A stretch of DNA of 5,282 nt from Bacteroidota bacterium (lineage in GTDB: Bacteria; Bacteroidota; Bacteroidia; Bacteroidales; VadinHA17): NCBI GenBank assembly GCA_030631445.1, contig DAOVLD010000152.1, forward strand, positions 1 through 5,282, in the 5' to 3' direction. Within the stretch, counting starts at the first letter, position 1. Every line of letters begins with the position of its first letter. A program made the position numbers and the translations under genes. Of the stretch, positions 1-4,479 are shown in pieces. The notes beneath the pieces are model-generated. The model was not told the DNA's origin. It searched no databases and saw only the letters and a program-made list of their open reading frames with translations.

Positions 1-441
1 ATTGCCTTTATCATATTCTTCATTTACATAATGAATAGAAATTCCTGATTCCTTCTCCTTGTTTTCCAGAACAGCCTCATGTACCCTGGCTCCATACATT
101 CCTTTTCCTCCGTATTTCGGAAGAAGAGCCGGATGGATATTTACAATACGGTTTGGGTAAGTTCTTAAAAAATCAATTGGTATCAACCAGAGAAAACCTG
201 CCAATACAATAAAATCTATTCTGTATTCTTCCAATAATTTGAGCACAATTGAATTATTCAGATCCTCCCTTGAAAAAAATTTGCCGGATACCCCTAACAT
301 TCGGGCACGTTGCAGTACATAAGCCTCCTTTTTATTGGATAATACTAAAGATACTTCAATATTTTCCACTTTTGTAAAGTACTTAATAATATTTTGTGCG
401 TTGGTTCCGGTACCTGAAGCAAAAATACAGATATATTTCAT
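1..441 (-). CDS. purN: Phosphoribosylglycinamide formyltransferase (GART), 3'-truncated by window edge
   Basis: My translation from the ATG at 441 downwards gives 147 residues with no stop before the window edge. PurN transfers the formyl group of 10-formyltetrahydrofolate to GAR, the third step of cytoplasmic purine synthesis. The N-terminal phosphate-binding loop SGTGTN is at residues 9-14. The catalytic motif NIHPALLPKYGGKGMYG starts at residue 101, giving the family's Asn (N101) and His (H103). The stretch SGISIHYVNEEYDKG ends near residue 146 and supplies the catalytic Asp (D144). These positions agree closely with the E. coli numbering 106/108/144. Full-length PurN has roughly 190-210 residues, so about a quarter is missing because of the window edge, not a mutation. 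The gene diverges from acpP, an arrangement I know from other Bacteroidota. Product identity is secure. Confidence 0.96.
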   Translation of the reverse strand, partial: MKYICIFASGTGTNAQNIIKYFTKVENIEVSLVLSNKKEAYVLQRARMLGVSGKFFSREDLNNSIVLKLLEEYRIDFIVLAGFLWLIPIDFLRTYPNRIVNIHPALLPKYGGKGMYGARVHEAVLENKEKESGISIHYVNEEYDKGN

Positions 442-471
442 TTTTAACGTTTTATATTCATTAACTATATT

Positions 472-479
472 CAAAATTA
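472..479 (-). promoter_or_regulatory. Candidate -7 element for purN
   Basis: Read on the minus strand this is TAATTTTG, a full match to the Bacteroidota -7 consensus TAnnTTTG. It would start transcription near 465, leaving a leader of about 24 nt before the purN ATG at 441. No TTTG or TTG lies 17-23 nt upstream, so the -33 half is missing, and the region is so AT-rich that a chance match is possible. Confidence 0.35.
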
Positions 480-539
480 AAATTTATTTCCATTTTTTAT
501 AAAAAAATATACACAATACACTAAAAAAGATTATTTTTA

Positions 540-571
540 TTTGAATAATAATTTTGATTTACATTTCTTTG
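540..571 (+). promoter_or_regulatory. Candidate promoter of the acpP-fabF-rnc operon
   Basis: TTTG at 540-543 (-33) is followed after 20 nt by TTTCTTTG at 564-571, which matches TAnnTTTG at all but the second position and is followed by CAG. The spacing fits the Bacteroidota norm of about 19-21 nt. Transcription would begin near 575, giving a leader of about 40 nt before the acpP ATG at 617. An alternative pair is TTTG 553-556 with TATATTTA 580-587 (23-nt spacer). The rest of the 175-nt purN-acpP gap is AT-rich, with no other structure I can support. Confidence 0.5.
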
Positions 572-616
572 CAGCGTAATATATTTATCCATTAGTATTA
601 ATTAAAATTTAAAGGT

Positions 617-853
617 ATGTCTGACATTGCATCAAGAGTAAAAGCTATCATCGTTGACAAATTAGGAGTTGATGAAAATGAAGTTACCCCGGAAGCCAGT
701 TTCACAAACGATCTGGGTGCTGACTCTCTTGACACAGTTGAATTGATCATGGAATTTGAAAAAGAATTCAACATTGGAATTCCTGATGATCAAGCTGAAA
801 ATATCTCAACAGTTGGAGAAGCAATCAAGCATCTCGAAGAAAACATCAAGTAA
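617..853 (+). CDS. acpP: Acyl carrier protein
   Basis: A 78-residue acidic protein of normal ACP length. ACP carries acyl chains as thioesters on a 4'-phosphopantetheine arm during type II fatty acid synthesis in the cytoplasm. The attachment site is Ser37 in [16 protein letters not shown] (residues 33-48), the classic DSL motif at the start of helix II. The acidic helix II (E41, E45, E47) is the usual docking surface for partner enzymes such as FabF, encoded next. The start is fixed by the [13 protein letters not shown]-terminus. An AAAGG lies just before the ATG but is too close to be a normal Shine-Dalgarno site. Initiation more likely depends on the A/T-rich unstructured leader, as is usual in this phylum. 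The stop is 35 nt before fabF, and the two are expected to be co-transcribed. Confidence 0.98.
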   Translation: MSDIASRVKAIIVDKLGVDENEVTPEASFTNDLGADSLDTVELIMEFEKEFNIGIPDDQAENISTVGEAIKHLEENIK

Positions 854-888
854 GAATTGCCTCTAATTTCCCAAAAACAACATCTTAA

Positions 889-2142
889 ATGGAGTTAAAA
901 AGGGTAGTAGTCACTGGTCTTGGGGCTGTTACACCATTGGGCAATACAGTTAATGACTTCTGGGAAGCCCTGAAGAATGGTGTAAGTGGCTGTGACCTTA
1001 TTACACATTTCGATGCCGGGAAATTCAAGACCAGGTTTGCCTGTGAGGTAAAGAATTTTGATCCTAAAGATCACTTCGACAGGAAGGTACTTCGCAAGCT
1101 CGACCGGTATGCACAATATGCATTGGTAGCTACAGACGAAGCCATTACTAACTCAGGCATTGATCTTGAGAAAGTGGACAAGGACAGGGTTGGGGTGATA
1201 TACGGATCCGGGATTGGTGGAATAGAAACATTCCTGAAGGAAGCAGTAGATTATTGTAAAGGTGACGGAACTCCACGATTCAGTCCTTTCTTTATCCCGA
1301 AGATGATCTCTGATATTGCTGCCGGTCACATTTCCATAAAATATGGATTCAGGGGTCCTAATTTCGGGACTGTTTCAGCATGTGCCACTTCTACCAACGC
1401 GTTACTGGACGCTTATAATTATATACGGCTTGGCATAGCTGACATTTTTGTGTCCGGCGGATCTGAAGCATCTATAAATCCTGCCGGTGTTGGTGGATTT
1501 AACTCAATGCAAGCTATTTCAATCAACAACGAGAATTACAAAACTGCCTCAAAGCCGCTTGATTTCAACCGTGATGGTTTTGTTATGGGTGAAGGAGCAG
1601 GTACTCTTATTCTTGAAGAATATGACCATGCCATTAAGCGAGGCGCTAAAATTTATGCTGAAGTTGCCGGAGGAGGAATGTCGGCTGATGCGTATCATTT
1701 AACTGCACCCCATCCGGAAGGGCTGGGAGCTGCATTAGTGATGAAAAATGCATTAAATGACGCAGGAATGAAGCCTGAAGAAATCGACTATATTAATATT
1801 CACGGAACAGCAACTCCCCGTGGAGATATTTCTGAAATTCTTGGGATACTAAAGGTGTTTGGAGAGCACTCTTATAAAATGAATATCAGTGCCACCAAAT
1901 CAATGACAGGTCATCTGCTGGGAGCAGCAGGTGCTGCTGAAGCTATTGCTTCACTGCTCACATTGAAATATGGTATTATACCTCCGACAATTAATCATAC
2001 CACTTTTGATCCTGAAATTGACAATAAGCTGAACCTAACTCTGAATAAAGCCCAGAAACGTGAAGTAAATGTTGTCTTAAGTAACACTTTTGGTTTTGGT
2101 GGTCATAATGCCAGTATAATAATAAAAAAATTAGTGAATTAG
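889..2142 (+). CDS. fabF: Beta-ketoacyl-ACP synthase II
   Basis: A 417-residue condensing enzyme of the usual FabF length. It catalyses decarboxylative Claisen condensation of malonyl-ACP with an acyl-ACP, adding two carbons in fatty acid elongation. The N-terminus RVVVTGLGAVTPLGN is typical. The nucleophile is C165 in GTVSACATSTN (160-170). The catalytic histidines are H305 in INIHGTATP and H342 in KSMTGHLLGAAGAAEA, with the conserved Lys at K337. The gating Phe and glycine-rich loop are at NTFGFGGHNAS (399-409). C165 with H305 and H342 is the Cys-His-His triad of FabF/FabB, not the Cys-His-Asn of FabH. TPRGD replaces the more familiar TPLGD at 309-313, which I regard as a minor substitution. 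It lies 35 nt after acpP, which encodes its substrate carrier, and only 2 nt before the longest possible rnc frame. Confidence 0.97.
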   Translation: MELKRVVVTGLGAVTPLGNTVNDFWEALKNGVSGCDLITHFDAGKFKTRFACEVKNFDPKDHFDRKVLRKLDRYAQYALVATDEAITNSGIDLEKVDKDRVGVIYGSGIGGIETFLKEAVDYCKGDGTPRFSPFFIPKMISDIAAGHISIKYGFRGPNFGTVSACATSTNALLDAYNYIRLGIADIFVSGGSEASINPAGVGGFNSMQAISINNENYKTASKPLDFNRDGFVMGEGAGTLILEEYDHAIKRGAKIYAEVAGGGMSADAYHLTAPHPEGLGAALVMKNALNDAGMKPEEIDYINIHGTATPRGDISEILGILKVFGEHSYKMNISATKSMTGHLLGAAGAAEAIASLLTLKYGIIPPTINHTTFDPEIDNKLNLTLNKAQKREVNVVLSNTFGFGGHNASIIIKKLVN

Positions 2143-2144
2143 CC

Positions 2145-2879
2145 TTGGTAAAAAGTTCAAATTTCACTTTTCAAATGATGTTTCTGAAGGGTTTTCGAAC
2201 CCGCTTAAAGTTTTATAAGTTCCTGGGATTTGTTCCCGGGAATTTTTATTTATACAAACTTGCTTTTATTCATAGTTCCGCCTCTCTTACTTTAAAAGAC
2301 GGATCGTTAGTGAATAACGAAAGACTTGAATTTCTTGGTGACGCCATTCTCGAAGCTATTGTATCTGATGTTATCTATAAGCAGTTCCCTTTTAATAATG
2401 AAGGTTTTCTTTCAAAAGTCCGTGCCAGAATTGTGCAACGTGAAACTCTTAATTCTATTGCTGTAAATTTAGGTATTCCACAATTGCTTAAATCCCAGAT
2501 AAATAAAGACAATAATACACTTAATCCTTTTGGCAATGCCCTGGAGGCTCTGCTTGGTGCAATATATCTGGATAAGGGATACAATAAAACAAAAAAGTAT
2601 GTGCTGAAAAAAATTCTCTCTGACAGTTCCCTCACTGAAGAGATAATTACTAATGGAACCGACTATAAAAGCCAAATACTTGAATGGGGACAGAAGAATA
2701 AAAAGGAAATTATTTTTTCTGACAAAGAAATGCCAACGAACCAACAAAATGTTCCTCTGTTTATTTCAACACTTACAATAGAAAACCAAAAGGCCGGATC
2801 AGGTAAGGGGATGTCTAAGAAAGAAGCTGAACAAAATGCCGCCGAACAGGCACTTATCAGTATTAAAAATAGCAATTGA
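2145..2879 (+). CDS. rnc: Ribonuclease III
   Basis: RNase III cleaves double-stranded RNA during rRNA maturation and mRNA turnover as a Mg2+-dependent dimer. From TTG at 2145 the protein has 244 residues. The nuclease domain carries the signature NERLEFLGDAIL at 58-69, so E59, E62 and D66 match E. coli E38, E41 and D45. The second metal-site segment is GNALEALLGAIYLDKGY (130-146): E134 matches E117, but N131 stands where E. coli has D114. The C-terminal double-stranded RNA-binding domain runs from about 172 to 240 and ends in the basic helix KKEAEQNAAEQAL. The start is uncertain. TTG 2145 gives an N-terminus close in length to the Bacteroides homologue as I remember it, while in-frame ATGs at 2175 and 2178 give 234 or 233 residues and keep both domains. 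No Shine-Dalgarno site decides it. The gene is probably co-transcribed with acpP-fabF. Confidence 0.95.
   Translation: MVKSSNFTFQMMFLKGFRTRLKFYKFLGFVPGNFYLYKLAFIHSSASLTLKDGSLVNNERLEFLGDAILEAIVSDVIYKQFPFNNEGFLSKVRARIVQRETLNSIAVNLGIPQLLKSQINKDNNTLNPFGNALEALLGAIYLDKGYNKTKKYVLKKILSDSSLTEEIITNGTDYKSQILEWGQKNKKEIIFSDKEMPTNQQNVPLFISTLTIENQKAGSGKGMSKKEAEQNAAEQALISIKNSN
2220..2247 (+). terminator. Terminator-like hairpin inside the start of rnc
   Basis: TTCCTGGGA (2220-2228) pairs with TCCCGGGAA (2234-2242) over nine base pairs, one of them a G-U wobble, around a 5-nt loop. Five T residues follow directly (2243-2247), then ATTT. This is the form of a rho-independent terminator, but it lies within rnc codons for the conserved LGFVPGN stretch, 78 nt after the fabF stop. 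It could act as a partial terminator or attenuator that lowers rnc relative to acpP-fabF. It could equally be a by-product of codon choice for a conserved peptide. Confidence 0.35.
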
Positions 2880-2932
2880 TTTCTTTTATCCGAATTCGGG
2901 AATTTCGTATATTTAAGAACATAGCTTCGCAG

Positions 2933-2990
2933 ATTTACCCTATGAAATATTGCTATGCAATAAATCTTCGATTTATTTCACAGGGTTAAT
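2933..2990. repeat. Compound palindrome with a possible cloverleaf fold
   Basis: The outer arms ACCCTATGAAATA (2937-2949) and TATTTCACAGGGT (2974-2986) are complementary except for one A-C mismatch. ATT at 2933-2935 and AAT at 2988-2990 extend the stem beyond a T-T mismatch. Two further perfect hairpins lie between the arms: TATTGC-TAT-GCAATA (2948-2962) and AATAAATC-TTC-GATTTATT (2959-2977). They overlap each other and the inner ends of the outer stem by a few bases, so alternative folds compete. No T tract follows on the plus strand, which argues against a simple rnc terminator. It could be a REP-like or MITE-like element, or an RNA processing structure. The preceding part of this rnc/IPExxVDY gap (2880-2932) holds only a 10-bp palindrome. 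Confidence 0.6.
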
Positions 2991-3003
2991 TAAAAAAGCA
3001 ATA

Positions 3004-3030
3004 TTTGATTGATATTTTATATTAATTTTG
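3004..3030 (+). promoter_or_regulatory. Candidate promoter for the IPExxVDY-type gene
   Basis: TAATTTTG at 3023-3030 fully matches the -7 consensus TAnnTTTG. TTTG at 3004-3007 could be the -33 element, but the 15-nt spacer is shorter than the usual 17-23, so the promoter may be weak or need an activator. Transcription would start near 3034 and leave a leader of about 70 nt containing the tandem hexamers at 3041-3070. Confidence 0.4.
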
Positions 3031-3040
3031 GTTATTCGCA

Positions 3041-3070
3041 AAGGCTAAGGCTGAGGCTAAGGTTAAGATA
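3041..3070 (+). repeat. Tandem RAGGYT hexamers in a probable 5' leader
   Basis: Consecutive 6-nt units read AAGGCT, AAGGCT, GAGGCT, AAGGTT and a decayed AAGATA, in exact 6-bp register. The differences between copies are mainly transitions (A/G at position 1, C/T at position 5). The block is G-rich within very AT-rich spacer DNA and ends 35 nt before the ATG at 3106. Possible roles are a protein or RNA-binding array in the leader, repeated AAGG ribosome-docking sites, or a slippage-prone microsatellite. Confidence 0.7.
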
Positions 3071-3105
3071 AAAAGTTTTAATATTTTAAGAAATTAATAT
3101 TTGAA

Positions 3106-3531
3106 ATGGGGAAAAAGAAAAAACATAAATTAACCTTTCAATTTGATTTCAACTTTTTTCTGCTTGGTATTTCATCTTCAGAGAATGATTATCGCCTTAG
3201 CTGGGAGATAAATAAAAAACTAAAAATTAGTCTGCGGAAAAGCACTGACCATGTTATTAAAAGGGAAGAAATTGAACAGGTTTTTTCTGTTTACACATTT
3301 TCTGATGAAGAGGTTTACCTGCAATATTTTCTAATCGCCAATAAGAGCGAGAATGGTTATTTAATTGAAGAATTACGCAACATGGATTATTTCCTGCAAA
3401 TTCATGGTGATCTTACGGACAAACAACAGGAACAATTCATCTCCTCTGTCAGAAATATTAAAGGGATCACCGGGGTCTTCAATCTTGATATAAATACCAT
3501 GAAATCAAAGAACAAACTTATTATTGAATAA
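3106..3531 (+). CDS. IPExxVDY family protein (Bacteroidota, function unknown)
   Basis: A 141-residue soluble protein without a signal peptide or membrane segment. I recognise it by pattern as the small Bacteroidota family named IPExxVDY. Supporting segments are the basic start followed by LTFQFDFNFFLLGISS (9-24), DYRLSW (28-33), the central YFLIANKSENGYLIEELRNMDYFLQIHG (about 74-101), and a C-terminus with a LDINTMKSKNKLIIE pattern. The name-giving motif is degenerate here: IEELRNMDY has Glu where the family has Pro, with MDY for VDY. No biochemical function is known to me. In Flavobacteriia the family often sits between rnc and pyruvate kinase (from memory). Here rnc precedes it, but a terminator and a convergent gene follow. 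A long gap with its own promoter-like site suggests separate expression. ATG 3106 is chosen because it precedes the conserved start; no Shine-Dalgarno site is visible. Confidence 0.72.
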   Translation: MGKKKKHKLTFQFDFNFFLLGISSSENDYRLSWEINKKLKISLRKSTDHVIKREEIEQVFSVYTFSDEEVYLQYFLIANKSENGYLIEELRNMDYFLQIHGDLTDKQQEQFISSVRNIKGITGVFNLDINTMKSKNKLIIE

Positions 3532-3533
3532 AT

Positions 3534-3566
3534 AAAAAAAAGGGACTGCTTATGCAATCCCTTTTT
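3534..3566. terminator. Two-way intrinsic terminator between convergent genes
   Basis: AGGGACTGC (3541-3549) pairs with GCAATCCCT (3554-3562) around the loop TTAT, with one C-A mismatch, and A-T pairs lengthen the stem on the outside. On the plus strand it is followed by five T residues (3562-3566), two nucleotides after the preceding A-rich stretch and just beyond the stop at 3531. On the minus strand it is followed by a run of eight T residues (complement of 3534-3541). It can therefore end both the IPExxVDY-type transcript and that of the secreted-protein gene ending at 3625. Confidence 0.85.
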
Positions 3567-3624
3567 CAACCCTAAAACTAACCTACCTATGAAAAAAAAC
3601 TAACTTAATTATCTAACCTGTTTT

Positions 3625-4353
3625 CTATTTCTCCTTATTCACTTTCTTTTTCTTAACTACCTTCTCCTTCTTATCTGAAACAATAATATTTATAACTCCG
3701 TCCTCACTTGTTTCAATCCTGATTACCTTCACTTTATCTAAAGCAATATCTGTGCCAGTTTTCTTGTCTTTTACAATAAGTTCAACCTCTTTTCCGTCCT
3801 TTGTTATGAAATGTATAGGCTTTTCGCTGCTTTCCAGAACAATAACTTTTTTTATTTCCTTCTTTTCATCACCTTCACATTCTTCACTAACTATTATTAC
3901 TTTTGATTTTTTCTTTTTCCCGTCTTCTTCTTTCACAATAATATGGTCTCCAGATTTGTGATCAACCCATTTCATATGATCACTACTACTATGTTTGTGA
4001 ATAACAGTATGACTTTCTCCGTCACCGTCAACAATCACTTTAATTTTCATCTCTTTCACATCTGCATCTGCATCAATATCAACAGAATCCTTAATTGTAA
4101 ATGCATATGCATGGGTTATTTTATCTCCGGGATGAACCATAACATCCATCCCTGTCAGTTCATGGATCATTTTTTGAATTTCATCTTTATCCATATCTTT
4201 ATCAATAGAAAATGAAGTATCTACGGTTGTAACATCATTTTCCTTTACCATAATATGAACCTTCTTATTATCTTCTTCCTGGGCAAGAAGAAAAGTTCCG
4301 GTAAAGAGGCATAGAGTTGCGGTAAATATTATTCTGAGATATTTTTTTTTCAT
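3625..4353 (-). CDS. Secreted, charge-rich protein of unknown function
   Basis: I do not recognise this protein. From ATG 4353 it has 242 residues. The N-terminus MKKKYLRIIFTATLCLFTGT followed by FLLAQEE is a clear Sec signal peptide with likely cleavage after A24, so the product is periplasmic or exported. The mature part is rich in Lys, Asp, Glu and Val and shows repeated alternating beta-strand patterns (KVHIMV, MKIKVIV, DHIIVKEE, SKVIIVS, KVIVLES, VELIVKD, VKVIRIE, VINIIVS). Residues 115-137 hold six histidines, next to acidic runs DIDADAD (92-98) and DGDGE (109-113), which could bind metal. The tail is very Lys-rich. An upstream ATG at 4380 is rejected because it lies in the -7 element and would add residues before the signal peptide. 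It diverges from a sensor kinase gene, so it may be a regulated partner of that system. Confidence 0.85.
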   Translation of the reverse strand: MKKKYLRIIFTATLCLFTGTFLLAQEEDNKKVHIMVKENDVTTVDTSFSIDKDMDKDEIQKMIHELTGMDVMVHPGDKITHAYAFTIKDSVDIDADADVKEMKIKVIVDGDGESHTVIHKHSSSDHMKWVDHKSGDHIIVKEEDGKKKKSKVIIVSEECEGDEKKEIKKVIVLESSEKPIHFITKDGKEVELIVKDKKTGTDIALDKVKVIRIETSEDGVINIIVSDKKEKVVKKKKVNKEK

Positions 4354-4377
4354 GACTAAATACTTTATTTCCTGAAA

Positions 4378-4406
4378 CAAAAATACATCAAATTTATGTT
4401 AACAAA
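4378..4406 (-). promoter_or_regulatory. Promoter of the secreted-protein gene
   Basis: On the minus strand TTTG (4403-4406) is followed after 17 nt by TATTTTTG (4378-4385), a full match to TAnnTTTG. The start point would be near 4374, with a leader of about 20 nt to the ATG at 4353. This is the most complete promoter in the window and decides the start codon. Its -33 element sits inside the TGTTAA repeat array, so a protein bound there would touch or block RNA polymerase. Confidence 0.6.
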
Positions 4407-4433
4407 TATTAAGGGAATGTTAAATATTGTTAA
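4397..4433. promoter_or_regulatory. Four phased TGTTAA direct repeats, probable operator
   Basis: Copies are TGTTAA 4397-4402, TATTAA 4407-4412 (one mismatch), TGTTAA 4418-4423 and TGTTAA 4428-4433. Start-to-start distances are 10, 11 and 10 bp, so all copies face the same side of the helix. Direct 6-7 bp repeats with 4-5 bp spacers are the known layout for OmpR/PhoB-family response regulators. The array lies in the shared region of the divergent secreted-protein and kinase genes. It overlaps the -33 region of the former and lies about 40-75 nt upstream of the latter's putative start point. Confidence 0.55.
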
Positions 4434-4440
4434 AATATAT

Positions 4441-4479
4441 ATGAATAAAAAAATCAAAACTATATTTGTATTGATATGA
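4441..4479 (+). other. Possible 12-codon leader ORF coupled to the kinase start
   Basis: ATG at 4441 opens a 12-codon frame (MNKKIKTIFVLI) whose TGA overlaps the kinase ATG as ATGA at 4476-4479, the arrangement used for translational coupling. It could be a regulatory leader peptide. It is very short, AT-rich, and contains the candidate -7 element at 4461-4468, so it would be transcribed only from a promoter further upstream. Chance is the simpler explanation. Confidence 0.15.
4461..4468 (+). promoter_or_regulatory. Candidate -7 element for the sensor kinase gene
   Basis: TATATTTG fully matches TAnnTTTG. It would place the start point near 4472, only about four nucleotides before the ATG at 4476, giving a nearly leaderless mRNA. 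There is no TTG 17-23 nt upstream. The TGTTAA array instead ends 27 nt upstream, which would suit a promoter that depends on an activator. Confidence 0.4.

Noticed and set aside
611..616. AAAGG before acpP as a Shine-Dalgarno site
   Set aside because: It ends one nucleotide before the ATG, too close for normal 16S pairing, and the phylum rarely uses such sites.
2375..2875. Minus-strand open frames across rnc, and similar shadows across fabF
   Set aside because: They are antisense to conserved, motif-bearing genes and have no promoter or family features of their own.
2890..2899. Perfect 10-bp palindrome CCGAATTCGG shortly after the rnc stop
   Set aside because: It has no loop and no T run, so it makes a poor hairpin or terminator; too short to call an operator without further copies.
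2942..2989. Small ORF of 15 codons starting at 2942
   Set aside because: It lies wholly inside the palindrome, has no ribosome-binding context, and its sequence is explained by the inverted repeat.
3041..3070. CRISPR-like repeats
   Set aside because: Units are 6 nt, contiguous and without spacers, so this is a tandem microsatellite-type block.
3589..3603. Short ATG frame (Met-Lys-Lys-Asn-stop) after the terminator
   Set aside because: Only four codons between two convergent transcripts; no sign of coding use.
3752..4215. Plus-strand open frames opposite the secreted-protein gene
   Set aside because: They are rich in Phe, Ile, Ser and His, as expected from the reverse complement of a Lys/Glu/Asp-rich gene, and lack recognisable domains; the minus-strand frame has the signal peptide, promoter and terminator.
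4354..4380. Longer start (ATG 4380) for the secreted-protein gene
   Set aside because: It falls within the predicted -7 element and puts nine extra residues in front of a textbook signal peptide that begins at ATG 4353.
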